DNA of 53,197 nucleotides from positions 1 to 53,197 of the forward strand of contig JBBHKE010001111.1 of the NCBI GenBank assembly GCA_037447655.1. The letters are read 5' to 3'. The translations under genes and the position numbers were made by a program. This stretch comes from Zygnema cylindricum (taxonomy: Eukaryota; Streptophyta; Zygnematophyceae; Zygnematales; Zygnemataceae). Within the stretch, counting starts at the first letter, position 1; every line of letters starts with the position of its first letter. This document shows, piece after piece, positions 20,150 to 30,853 of this stretch. The notes beneath the pieces are model-generated. The model saw only the letters and a list, made by a program, of their open reading frames with translations, was not told the origin of the DNA and ran no database searches.

Positions 20150-21600
20150 TATAGACTAAGATTAGATGGTTATTACAACTTCATTACCACACAAAACTAT
20201 TTGATGTCTAGACTGCTTGAAATGAAGTTCTTGTAAGAGTTATTTTATCCATAAGAGCTATTTAAAAGTCGAGCTCGAAGCCATGTACCCATCCTCCATT
20301 GTTGACTGTGCTACCACCTTGTGTATCTTGTATCTTGCTGCTGTAACAATATTTTCCACTCCCTATCTATAGTATATTTATAGTAGCGAGCAATTATGTC
20401 TCTAGTAGCGGAGCACCTTGTCATATCTCCATAACTTGCATCCCTCCAATTTTATTATTTTGACTTCTTCTCCTCCGAGAGATAGTTATAAATCTAGAGC
20501 GTATACAAAATTTGAGAACCCTTGTTGAGCTTTCCTAATTAAACCTTTTTGGATTCAAAATAATCATTCTCAAGGCGCTACCTGCACTTGTAGGTGCAAT
20601 ATCTAGTTTGTCATGGTTCATAAAATAGATGAGGCTGCCCACTATTTATTTGTAGGGAGTGACTGCTATGAATTCTCTCTCCCTTGACCATAAAGAGTCG
20701 TTTATCACAATACCACCATATTATTCCCTTCCTTCCTTCTTTTGTCTAAACTCCAGTGGAGCTGCACTACCCTTTGCATCTTTATGTCAAACTTTTCAAG
20801 CACATTTCTGTTGGCTTCTTTTTTAGTTAAGTATATTGCCTTCCTCTTTCTACCCTCTCAACTTGAATCCCTATAACATACTTTGTCTCCCCTAGATCAT
20901 TCATCTCAAACCTAGAATTTAGAGCATGTTCTATTTTTTAGATTTCATGAAAATCAAAAGTATATCAAATGTATATCATCTACATATAGAATAATATATA
21001 CAATTCCATCTTCTCCCTCCATAACATATACTGATTGGTTGAGTTTATTGTGTTGAATCTGGCGCTGGTCAAAAACAAATCCAAATATATATTTCATTCC
21101 CCACAGGCTTATTTGAGACAAAAGAATAATTTTAACAGTTTACACACTATATTTTCTTTTTTTTTTTCTTCATTACCCTGTGGCTGCTTTATGTAAATCA
21201 CTTCCTCTATATTACTATGCAAAAAAGGTGTTTTGACATTCATCCAATGCGACTCCATATCCTATTATGCAGACAAAGTTATGAGGAATCTAATAGTGTG
21301 TAATTTGACCATAGGTGAGAAAGTTTCCTCAAAATCTATCCCTTTTTTCTGATTGTATCCTTTTGCCACTAGTCTAGCTTTGTAATTTTTAATATTATCA
21401 CTTGGATTCAGTTTGAATTTAAACACCCACTTACTACCAATGTTTTCTTTTATCTAGAGGAAGATTTTCCAACTTCTAGTTTGGGCCTCAATAATTGACT
21501 TGATCTCATTATTTGTTGCCAAAAGCCATTGTTATTTCTCAAGGAACAATAATGATTATTGAATGGTAAGAGGCTCCTCCAAGCTGGAAAATATAGTATA
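20150..21600 (-). pseudogene. pol: Copia family D reverse transcriptase and RNase H, decayed
   Basis: Fragments in several minus frames follow the copia order. Near 21330-21430: KWVFKFKLNPSDN and YKARLVAKG. Near 21240: a decayed form of H-x-M-D-V-K-T-x-F-L-H. At 20975-20986: an intact catalytic motif Y-V-D-D within IILYVDDIHLIY. Near 20580-20640: VGSLIYFMNHDKLDIA, equivalent to the VGSLxYxxxxTRPDI block. Near 20290-20340: remains of the S-T-x-E-A-E-Y RNase H block. Many stops and frameshifts. It is the only copy here with an unaltered YVDD. Confidence 0.7.
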
Positions 21601-21959
21601 CTTGGTCGGTTCTCTTCTAAGTCAGATGCTTTGTCTTCTTCTCTTTGGAAAGTTTAAGGTTTAAACGATTTGAGCATAACGATTTGGAAATGGTCGAGGT
21701 GGTGGTGCATGTTTGGTGGCGTAGGGTGGTTTGGAGGATGTGATGCACTAGGGCAAATTGTCAATGTAAAAGTGGGAAATTAATGTTTTGAAGGATTACA
21801 TGTTCATATGGTTTTCTCTTTTCTTTAGTCTTCCCTCGTGTCAAAAACATCAACAAACTAACACTTTTATTTGACCTGAAATTTTATAGCTCTTTGATTT
21901 CTTTGTTTAGTAGGAAAAATACTCTGTAACATTTCGAGTCATCATCGTAGCTCAAAAGG

Positions 21960-22400
21960 GGTGATGGAATTCTTTTCGGAGCCATTCTCTAGTCCGATTT
22001 AATATTCATAATTAAACATTTACAACCAAAAAAAACATTTACTTCGATGTGATTGACAACTTGTTTGTTTCCTGTCCACACTTCATAAGGTGTCTTGTTT
22101 ATCAACGGCCTGACTTTTACTCTATTTTTGATAAAGGAGGAAAAATTCAGGGCCTCGACCCATAGTTCTAGGTCGACACTTTTATTTGAGAACAAAGACT
22201 GAACACTTTAAGTTAAAGTTTTGTTCACTCTTTCTGCCACTTTATTATGATCCGATGTATATAGAACTATAAAACCGTGAAGTGATGAGAAAAATATGTG
22301 CTTTTTAAGATAGGCGCTGAAATTATTAGATGAATATTTGCCTCCGTTACTTGATCTTTGTTGTTGGGATGTATTTCCTAGTTGATTGTCCTAACCACCA
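21960..22400 (-). pseudogene. pol: Copia family D integrase fragment
   Basis: Minus-strand translation of 22195-21989 contains ELWVEALNFSSFIKNRVKV and PLINKTPYEVWTGNKQ, then IEV-FFGCKCL, the conserved C-terminal part of copia integrase. Upstream (plus 22200-22370) an integrase-core-like stretch including DQVTEANIHLIISA is visible but out of frame. Above about 22400 the match is lost, so the element is 5'-truncated. Confidence 0.65.
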
Positions 22401-22781
22401 CTTTGAGTGTATATACTTGTTGTATTCACTAAGACGTTCTGAACCACGGTTGCCTTTACAGATCTGAAGAGAAAAATACCAAATTGACCTCTTAGAATAA
22501 GATAGGTGAGTTGACCAAGGTTTGATCCTATTCTTACACATGCACCGCCTGTCAAGTAGTCATCCCCCTTATCCGCAAGTCGTAGAAAAATCGATACATA
22601 CATGGGGCGGAATAAATATTTATACAATACCGTGACGGTTTATTCATTTAACAGAAAGAACGGAGTTTTACATGTAAATTGGACGAAATAACAAACGCGA
22701 ATCTGACCGCATAAATTACCGCGATCGGCCGGTTGTCATTTCAGCCGCCAACCCCAGAATGAGATTTTTGCGGCTGTTGGG
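22401..22781. other. Unassigned stretch
   Basis: No domain recognised. A minus-strand frame covering 22391-22627 (78 codons) shows no known motif and overlaps other frames. Confidence 0.3.
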
Positions 22782-22881
22782 GATAATTTAATGTAATGTT
22801 ATGTGGTAATATATTATTGGCCACAGGAGAAGGTAATTTAATGTAATGCTATGTGGTAATATATTATTGGCCACTGGAGAA
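22782..22881. repeat. Two tandem 50-bp units
   Basis: GATAATTTAATGTAATG and the following bases through GGCCACAGGAGAA repeat with about four differences at 22832-22881. No coding signal. Confidence 0.8.
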
Positions 22882-22889
22882 GACGGGAG

Positions 22890-23410
22890 GAGGAACCATG
22901 GCTCCCAAGGTGGCAGGGTCAAATACAAGGCCAGTTCGTATAATCCACGTGTAAGAAGTACATTAGCTGATGTACCTTCTTATACTGTATTAATCTTTCG
23001 TTAATCTAGAGTTTAGTTGTAGGTTACTATGATTAGAGGTTTAGGCACTTAGTGTTTTTGAGGCGCCTCTCTCCAGATGACCGATTTTGGCAATTAGTGT
23101 TCTTGAGGCGCCTCTCTTTAAATGACCTTTTACATGAATAGGCCATCTTTGGCCACTCATAACTATTTGCTCAAAGGAGCAAATTCAGAGATTCTTTTTG
23201 CGTTTTAATCAAGGGAGTGAGCTTGTCATGACAATGAAGTTGGTCAAAACACTTGTCTGACCCGGTGTGTTCTATTTGGCTGAAAGTCACAAGTTTAAAT
23301 TCTATCACAGAGGCTTCATATAAGTTGGATACTTTGTGGGCCAATGGAGGTCACAGAGTTATAATTTTTGCCTCTCAAACTCTCGGGCCATATTGGTTAG
23401 ATCCTTTATA
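22890..23410 (+). mobile_element. Family A LTR end and gag start, truncated plus-strand copy
   Basis: GGCCACTCATAACTATTTGCTC, CAAATTCAGAGATTCTTTTTGC and later TCTATCACAGAGGCTTCATATAAG, then CCAATGGAGGTCACAGAGTT, follow the same order as the LTR end of the plus-strand element at 4208-4408 and the complement of 51400-51450. It breaks off soon after the gag start codon region. It includes a 45-bp tandem duplication (23046-23090, 23091-23135). Confidence 0.55.
23046..23135. repeat. Two 45-bp tandem units, each with palindrome GAGGCGCCTC
   Basis: Units begin CACTTAGTGTTTTTGAGGCG and CAATTAGTGTTCTTGAGGCG. Each contains GAGGCGCCTC, a perfect 10-bp palindrome, and continues CTCT...ATGACC. They lie within an LTR-derived segment. 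Confidence 0.75.
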
Positions 23411-24329
23411 ATCTTGTTTGTGGATTAAAACAAAACAAGAGGAACAGTACAGCATTGAGAGGGCGCGATTCTTGTAAACCAACCTCATTTTTCACTTGTC
23501 CGAACTTCACCCTAATAGTTTTAATGACGCACTAAATTTAAACTGTGTAGAACGTCTTAATTTGTAATAACTATACGTGCGTACTACGTGCTTGTACGAA
23601 CTTCATTGTAATACTTGAAAACGTATTTTTTTCTGATTAAAATTAAAAGGGTCAATTTTTTGTTGTTGTACTGTTTTAATGGGCGGTGAATTAAAGAGAA
23701 GTGAACTGGAAGTGATGAGACGTGATTGAATGCAGTTTCGATGTAGCCTATTCACATCGCATATGCTGTTATATGTAATTCACTATGGTTCACAATTTTC
23801 TTCGTATCGGTCTAAATTAAAAAGATATTGATATCGGTAATTTTACCAATTATCGTTGATTTTTCGTAAAATCCCGAAACTATACACAATGTCCTATGTA
23901 CTTGTACGAATGAGGACCTAACTTTTTCTAGTGCTAACAACCAAAAATCCTACTATCATCACTAAAAAACAATTTGTTAGAAACAACATTTTCTTGTTTC
24001 GTATATTCGCACCGAGAAACTTTTAACAAGTTGCGCCATCAATATAGAACCTCGAAAATACTTCACAACACCAACGACATCCAATTTATAATCATCTTGT
24101 GATAAATGTTACTGAAGATCTCATAGGTCAAAACTTAATAGCAAACTTTGTGAGTCGTCCAAAACACGTATGTGATTCTATTGATGTAACATTGTGTGTC
24201 CATGTAATCTCATAAAAAATTAATGAGAGTCATCTATATTCGAAAACAAACCTTTTAGCGTATCTAGCAAGTGAATTGGTGGGTTTACTCGATATTATGT
24301 CTATATCACTATAAATATGGTTCATATTG
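23411..24329. other. Unassigned AT-rich stretch
   Basis: No gene, domain or family match recognised. Confidence 0.35.
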
Positions 24330-25340
24330 TGCAATTATGTATCCTCTCCATTGGACCATAGAATTTAGAAAGCCTCTAAGTAGTTTTTCACTAACCCACT
24401 TTCAACCACAACCAAAGATGCCCCATCAGACAAGTAACCGATGTGACTACACCCATGTGCAACCAAGACTCATTTGAGTCTGTAGAAAAAAGAATTACTG
24501 AAAACGGCCAACCAACAGATTAGTTATGAGGCAACAAAGATGCAAAATTTTATACAAGTTCTCTAGGAGAGTGGTGCTACCAACCCAAATCCCATAAGTC
24601 CCAAACCCCTCTCACACCACCTATCTATTGAAGTACGCTCCAATCAAAATAATGTAAAGTACCAAAAAGTACAATGGGCCATGTACTTTCTGTACGACCT
24701 CTATACGACAAGGCCATGGAGCGGATGCGTGTCACTTTCTGACTTGTCCTCATGTCATCTGGGATTCCCGCTGCTCAATTCTATCTTGCCATGTATCACC
24801 AAGTCATGCCACGTCCAAAAACTACGAAAATGACCATTCCAGGACTTCTGCGATGATTAGCGTCGTCCGATGAAAACCAACTTTTGATTTACGCTATCGA
24901 AATAAATGTCCTATTCATTTGTTTCGTGTAGCGGATTTGATGCAAGCACTAAATCTGATATGACTCTATGTTCCCTATTTATATTTCCGTTAATCAGATT
25001 AATGTTCTACTCAATGTTTAAACAAATACCACCCCCAATGTATTGTAACGAACTTATACGATAAACTTATTAGATAAGACGGCTATGCCTTGCTTTGCCG
25101 GTCGATGGTTCGAGTCTTGCCGCACTCAACCTTTTGTTGAGAGTGACTTAGGTCACTCTTTGTCCTGTATAAAGAGTTTAGGCAGCCATGGCTCCACCAC
25201 CCTCTCTATCATTTAGTGACTACAACAAGTATGGGGGCTAGAGGGAAGAGGTGGAGGCAAGCTGCCTACGCTTTACTTTTCCTAACTTAACTAATGTTTT
25301 CAGACATATAAAATATCGTATAAATCGAATAATTTCAACA
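24330..25340 (-). mobile_element. 3' LTR of truncated minus-strand family A element
   Basis: On the minus strand the LTR starts TGTTGAAATTATTC at 25340 and ends ATAATTGCA at 24330 (1011 bp). The neighbouring GAAAATAAAGGGAG (complement of 25341-25354) is a polypurine tract, as expected upstream of a 3' LTR. It shares long stretches with the LTRs at 36898-37893, 38170-39176 and 39177-39740. It contains the tRNA-like module at 25067-25158. Confidence 0.85.
25067..25158 (+). promoter_or_regulatory. tRNA-like A/B-box module and hairpin in family A LTR
   Basis: On the plus strand (antisense to the element) TTAGATAAGACGG resembles a pol III A box, and GGTTCGAGTCT (25107-25117) is a near-perfect B box. 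After a short T run comes GAGTGACTTAGGTCACTC (25141-25158), a 7-bp perfect stem with a TTAG loop. The same arrangement recurs at about 32340-32420, 37622-37720, 38900-38993 and 39480-39555. Function is inferred only. Confidence 0.5.
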
Positions 25341-26949
25341 CTCCCTTTATTTTCTAATCTAACGTTAACTTCAGTTTTAGTCCACACTTTTCTCTGCATA
25401 TTTTTAGCTTGGGAGAAGGCACAGGTTTTATTATGATATCAACCACCATTTCCTCATCATATTTTTATACAAGATTCACAATCTTTTTCTCAACTTTTTC
25501 TCTCACAAACTCAATCTTATGTCTATATGTTTAGCCTTGAAATGATGTTTTAGATTAGCTGCAATTTCAATGGCATCTTGATTATCACAAAACACTTCAT
25601 GGACTCCCTCCTTCACATACCCCAGTTCTTGCAATAAAGACAAGACCCATATCAACTCATTCACAACTGAACAAGAGGCCATGTACTTAGCCTTTATTGT
25701 CCACTCCACAACCACCTTTTCTTGCATAATGCTCCAACAACAAGCAGCTTCCCCACATATAACACATACCCAGAAATGCATCTTCTCATAGGTGCATCCC
25801 CATAACTAACATCACTCCAAGTAGTGGTGTTAGTGTGCTCCCCTCCCAAATGCAACCATAGCTCTTTGGTTCCCACCAGATATCTCATGACTCTTTTGGC
25901 TGCCTCCTAATCTCTCTTCCTAGGATCATGAAGACTCTTATTGAGTACTCCAACTTTTGCCGCTATATCCGGCCTGGCATGGTTCATAAAGTTTATTAAA
26001 CTTCCTACAACCTGTCTGTAAGGAATAGAATTCATAAACTCTTTCTGTTCTGGACTCATCTAGTCATCTAAGATTATCACACCTCTTTATACACTCGCAT
26101 CACTTACTTCTTTCAAATCCATAAGAGTGGTACAACTTTTTGCCTTTTCCATCTGGAATTTCTCAAGCATATTACCTATCTCTTCTTTATGAGTAAGTCT
26201 GATAATCTTTTTCTCCTTATCTTTTCCATTTGAATTCCTAAGATATATCATGTCTCTTTAAAACCCTTCATGTCAAATCTGCTGCTAAGATCTTTCTTTC
26301 ACTTATTGATCTTTTCCATGGACTTATTTAACTGACGTTAATCATCCACACAGATTGCAATAAAAATAACACCATTATCATCCTCAAACATATTGATAGA
26401 ATGGGCCAAACTTATCTAAATATACCTGAGACCGATAAGAAACCCATCTAGTTTCTTATTCCACTGGCGAGGCGCCTGTTTCAGCCCATATAAAGACTAA
26501 ATGAGCTTGCATAATTTACTCTCTTCTCCTTCCTCAACAAACCTATCTGGTTGTCGCATAAATATTTCTTCCTCCAATTCACCATTGAGAAAGGCGGTCT
26601 TGATATCTATCTAAAATATTTCCATGTCATCCGCTGCCAAGATACTAAGAAGAATCCTTACTAGTGGAAACTAAACAACAGGAGCAAAGGTCTCCTAATA
26701 GTGAATCCCCTTTTTTTGGGTGAACCCTTTTTCTACCAAACGAGCTTTATATCTTTCAATGGTATTATCTGGTTTCAGTTTCAATCTAAACACCCACTTG
26801 CCTCGAATCGGTTTACTATCCGGGGGAAAGACCCCTAGTTTCCAAGTGTTTGCTTCCATGATGGAAGCTATTTCATCATTTATGGCTCTTGTTGTTTTGA
26901 AAGCTTTAGTCCTCACTAAGCTTGAAAGGTGACAGGAGTGTTCTCTCAA
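25341..26949 (-). pseudogene. pol: Copia family A RT and RNase H, truncated
   Basis: On the minus strand RT starts at 26949-26695 with NDEIASIMEANTWKL, GKWVFRLKLKPDNTIERYKA and RLVEKGFTQ. Later blocks are in other frames: LYGLKQAPRQWNKKLD (about 26500-26450) and the catalytic motif at 26341-26352, read C-V-D-D instead of Y-V-D-D and followed by a stop. RNase H ends at 25781-25503 with TIKAKYMA (E-A-E-Y changed to K-A-K-Y), VFCDNQDAIEIAANL and HHFKAKHIDI. The 5' part of the element is missing; at about 26950 it abuts a family B LTR. Confidence 0.82.
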
Positions 26950-27783
26950 TTACATTGAATATTTTGTGAAAGTCTGGATCAGTATGTACTAGAATTAATG
27001 ATACAGTGAACAGTGAGGGAGTTCACGTTGTGACACACTTCAAGACACGCGTCGTTAAAATAAATATGAAACGCTCTACAAAGATTCGGTAGTACTATTT
27101 ACACTCATTATAAAGACTGAGGTGTCCCATAAAAGTTTCATCTTGGATGAAACTTCGAAAGAATTGACGGTGAAGATTCGACGCCGATGGAAGGTGGTCA
27201 TCTATGACCATGTCTATAATTATCTGACGTGTTGTTCACATTGTATTTTGACATTACTTATCTCTAGTTTGTACAGAAGCGTGTTTTGTTTGACTAGTGT
27301 CTCAGTTCAGATTCATTCTGTATGACATACCTTGACATATTCAGGTATCCTCTTTTAGATAGTAGATATTATTGATGCATAGCTGGTATGCTTCCTTTGC
27401 TTAGTTAGGGCAATAAGTGGCTGCTAGCTCTTAGAAGAATATATCTTTTAGGTATAAGAATAGGACTTAGCCATCTCAGAATTAGGAACTTGTTGTATCA
27501 AAATTATGCTGTGACATTTTTGATATCTTTGACTGAGAATATCTCTTAGATCTGTTTGCAGATTTCTGTGTAAATTTGCTCTTGTGTTCCTTTGTGTATT
27601 ATCTGCATTGTGTCAGATTTGTAGGCCATTTCGTTTCCTAAATTATCTTTGGCTCACTTCCAAAATTGTGTGTATTTTTTTGAGCATCTGTGAGAGCTAG
27701 CTTCTTGCTTATCTGAATTCTGTGATGTCTACTCCAACATCATCTTCATCTTCAGTTGGTGTAGTAGTCGTCACAAAACAACA
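26950..27783 (+). mobile_element. 5' LTR (truncated) of plus-strand family B element, subtype b
   Basis: Sequence such as GGCATACCT/GACATACCTTGA, TTCAGGTATCCT, AGCTGGTATGCTTCC and TAGGACTTAG matches the 3' half of the solo LTR at 43872-45182 (44620-44760) in order. The LTR ends AACAACA at 27783, followed directly by a degraded primer site. The LTR start is missing, cut near 26950 at the junction with the A element. Confidence 0.7.
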
Positions 27784-28453
27784 GGTCACGGGCCCACCCT
27801 CACGGACCCCTGTTTTTGATGGAAGGAAATACATCTATTGGTCTGATCTGGTTGAGTCTTATTTCACTCAAGTTAAATTGTTTGATGTAGTTGATGGTAG
27901 CCTTGCTGAGACTGAAGCATCCTATAATGGGAAAAATCAGCAAGCTTTGCATTTGTTGAAGTTAATGATATCAAAGGATCTACTTATGTCAAATATCAAA
28001 ATGAAAAAGGCATCACAAATTTGGTCTTCCTTGAAAACCATCTATTTGAAAGCTAATGACCAACATGAAATTATCACAGCTGGGAATATTTATGATTATA
28101 GGTATACATGAGGTAGCATGGCTGAATATTGTAATGGTCTTAGGCTTTTGTTGGCAGAAAATGCATGTTCAGGGGGGAACTTCTCCCCTTATCATCAGGC
28201 TATGATTCTTATGCGAGGTCTTCCTGAGGAATATAAAGGAGCCTCGGCAAATTTGAGAAAGTTGGATAAGTCAGCTTGGAACTTAGCAACATCTATAGAA
28301 CTAGTGTTAGAGGAGGAAGAACTAGTGTTAGAGGAGGAATCCAGTGTTGCAGATTTTAATCCAGGAAAATCACCTGTAGCATTTAATGCACAATATCAAG
28401 GAAACAGATCTCAAGGGTACCAAGGTTTTCAGCCTTATAACAAGTGCATCTAG
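27722..28453 (+). pseudogene. gag: Copia gag of family B element
   Basis: The frame opens at ATG 27722 within the LTR, crosses the LTR end and primer site (V-T-K-Q-Q-V-T-G-P-P) and continues DGRKYIYWSDLVESYF, the usual copia gag start. It contains LMISKDLL and ASQIWSSLKTIYLKANDQ, typical of the gag core. A single TGA at 28109-28111 interrupts it; the same frame resumes through MAEYCNGLRLL, MILMRGLPEEYKG and an acidic repeat (LVLEEEE/LVLEEES, a 24-nt duplication). It ends at TAG 28451-28453 inside the zinc knuckle, of which C-I-stop-C-Y-N-x-x-H remains and the last Cys is absent. This is the least damaged gag in the window. Confidence 0.83.
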
Positions 28454-29525
28454 TGTTATAATCAAAGACATCTGTATGGAGGCCAAGAGGGATCTACACG
28501 CCACAAAAGACACCACACACACCACTAACTCTTCCTTCCAAAACCGAAGCTTTTTCAACTAATACACCAGGATCGAAATCGGTTGAGAAGGGGAAGACAC
28601 GGGATGTTGTCAATTTTCCAAAAATTGATGACAAATAGTTATTTGCTCTTGCAAAACTTATGGAGGGAGACAAAGACCACTGGTGGATCAGGACTCCGAA
28701 CCTCTGCTCATATGTGTTGGAACAAAGATTCCTTCACAGATCTGCAACCTATTCCAACAAGGCAGATTTATTATGTTTGTGGTGCAATAGGTTAACCAAA
28801 GGCTCAAGGAACTACCATCGTTATGTGTGAGATAGATGGACAAGCAGTTCTTAGAACTCTCTATGATGTATTGTATGTTCCTCCATTCAAAAAGAACTTG
28901 TTTTCTACCTCAATTGCAAAAAGTATAGGCTTTGAAAAACTTCAGAAACAAGGAAAGAAAATAGTCTGCAAAGAGGGAATGGTAGCTGTATTTGGAACAA
29001 GAGGCCCAAACAATTTGTATCGGATGGACTTGGTGAATACATCTTCCTTTGCTTACTCCAGTGTCTTAACTAATAATGTTTTGTGGCATAAGTGGTTGGG
29101 TCATGTTCACTATAACAGATTGGAAAAGATGGTTAAAAATGACATGGTAGGAGTTAAGTTTGGTCAGCAACAATCACGTATTTGTGATGGCTGTGCTTTG
29201 GGGAAGCTTCATAAACTTCCCTTACCCCAAACTGCAGATTTCAAAGCAACTAGCCTCTTAGAAATATTATTTCAGATGTATGGGGACCCTCTAAAGTACC
29301 ATCTCTTGCTGGGAGCAAATCCTTTGTCACATTTACAGTTGATTTCTCTAGATTTAGCATAATCTATTTTATGAAAGAGAAAAGGGAGGTCTTCACTCAT
29401 TTCAAAGTCTTTCGGATCAGGGCAGAGATACTTCATGGTAGATCAATTCTCTCTTTAAGATCTAATAATGTAGGAGAATATACTCCAATGAGTTTGCTAT
29501 TTATTTGAAAAAAAATGGTTTATCT
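28454..29525 (+). pseudogene. pol: Copia protease and integrase N-terminus of family B element
   Basis: The protease active site region (DSG-x-S-A-H-M-C, about 28688-28715) has a one-base loss at the glycine codon: the aspartate and serine lie in one frame, TSAHMCWNKDSF in the next. That next frame stops once (TAA 28793-28795) and then runs 28796-29362: LYDVLYVPPFKKNLFSTS, the pre-integrase zinc region with LWHKWLGHVHYNRLEKM and C-DG-C-ALGKLHKLPLP. The integrase core start (M-Y-G-D, later S-F-V-T-F-T-V-D-F-S-R in another frame) decays after 29362. The element stops about 29525, where it is joined to an LTR fragment. Confidence 0.8.
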
Positions 29526-29795
29526 CACCAATTCACTGTTATGCATTTGTCTTAGGGTTTCTTGTGATTTTCATGTAACCCTAAATGTTATTCATGCATC
29601 TGTGTATGCATGCTTGCTCTGTCTGTGTACGAATGATTGGTCTGCCTGTCTGCGGATGAATGATTGCATCTGTGTATGCATGTATGTTAAATGGAGGATA
29701 CATTTCAAATGATTGTTCATTGGCTTAGCTTTGCTTAGCTTTTTGCATGATAGTTTGGGTGGCTTCTGGGGTCTATTTTAGACCAAAGAACAACA
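29526..29795 (+). mobile_element. 3' portion of a family B LTR (subtype a)
   Basis: From ATGCATTTGTCTTAGGGTTT to GACCAAAGAACAACA it matches the complement of 2890-3150 and the plus-strand copy at 31978-32237. It is fused directly to family B integrase sequence, so a deletion or ectopic recombination joined two B elements. The LTR end at 29795 is followed by an intact primer binding site. Confidence 0.8.
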
Positions 29796-29809
29796 GGTTA
29801 TGGGCCCAC
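29796..29809 (+). promoter_or_regulatory. Primer binding site, half-tRNA initiator Met type
   Basis: GGTTATGGGCCCAC follows immediately after the LTR terminus AACAACA. It is complementary to GUGGGCCCAUAACC, the anticodon stem-loop of plant initiator tRNA-Met (from memory). The Drosophila copia element uses the same kind of internal half-tRNA primer site. ATG 29800-29802 is the complement of the CAU anticodon. Confidence 0.75.
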
Positions 29810-30617
29810 ACCCCATCTATCATATGTTAAGAAGAGATAGGTTTGTGTCACACGCATTGTAGCGGGTTAACTTTGTTCTTGTTGGTTGTATTACAGTAAT
29901 GGTGTCTGTGTACCCATGAGATCGGCCTTATTATAGTGTTGGTATGTGTCGAGTTTAATCTTGCATCGCCTTAAGGGTTAACTTAGTGATAGTGTCAAAA
30001 TGTCTACCCTCAATGAAAATTATTTATTTTGAGAAATGATATTTTTTTTTTGGAAAATACATATTTATTTTTAGTGAAGCATTTCGAAATGTGGAAATTT
30101 GACATTTAGTGGAGAGATGTGGAAGGTGGAGTTTCGACGTTTGGGGGAGAGATATCCGAAAGGTGGAGTTGTGGCATTTGGTGAAAGATAAAGGATGTGG
30201 ATTCTATTTATATTTATCTTTAATGATCTTGTTATTTGTGGGATTAAGTAAGAATTTAAGAAATTTAGAAAATTTGAAAAGTTTTTATATTTGGAAATTG
30301 TTGTGGTAGTTTGTGGAATGTCGGGTTTTTGGTGGAAGTTTTTATTGCGATATAATTGTTTTTGGGAAAATAGATTTTTGATTTATGTATTTTTAATGGG
30401 AAATTATGAGATCAGATTATTAAATGGAAAAGAAAAGAAAAAAAAAAAAAAACAAAATTTTGAAATCTAGATTTGATATAGTTGAGGTAGAAATTTTGAG
30501 TTGGGTTCTATTATTAGTGTGATCAGTTAGTTTTAATTTTAGTTGATTTGAGATAGAATTGTGGGAAGTAGATTCGGATTTAGATATTGGTGAGAAAAAA
30601 AAAAACTGTTGTAATCG

Positions 30618-30656
<39 letters not shown>

Positions 30657-30853
30657 GTAATGAAATTTGGATGGTATATGGAGGCAACTGAAACGTTGGT
30701 AGAAAAAATGGAAAATTCCGGAGGCAATTTGGCTGATTCAGATGGAGGTGACAGCAAGAGGTGACAATGGTGGCAGTTGATGACGTAGTTTTATAGAGTG
30801 TGATAGTTGATGACGTGGCATCATGGATTTACGAAACTAAATCTTCGGGAGAG
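29810..30853. other. Unassigned stretch with a TA microsatellite
   Basis: It follows a primer site but no gag is recognisable. Internal short duplications occur (GGTGGAGTT at 30126 and 30169; AGTTGATGACGT at 30775 and 30806). No domain seen. Confidence 0.35.
30621..30652. repeat. (TA)n microsatellite
   Basis: Sixteen uninterrupted TA units. Confidence 0.95.
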
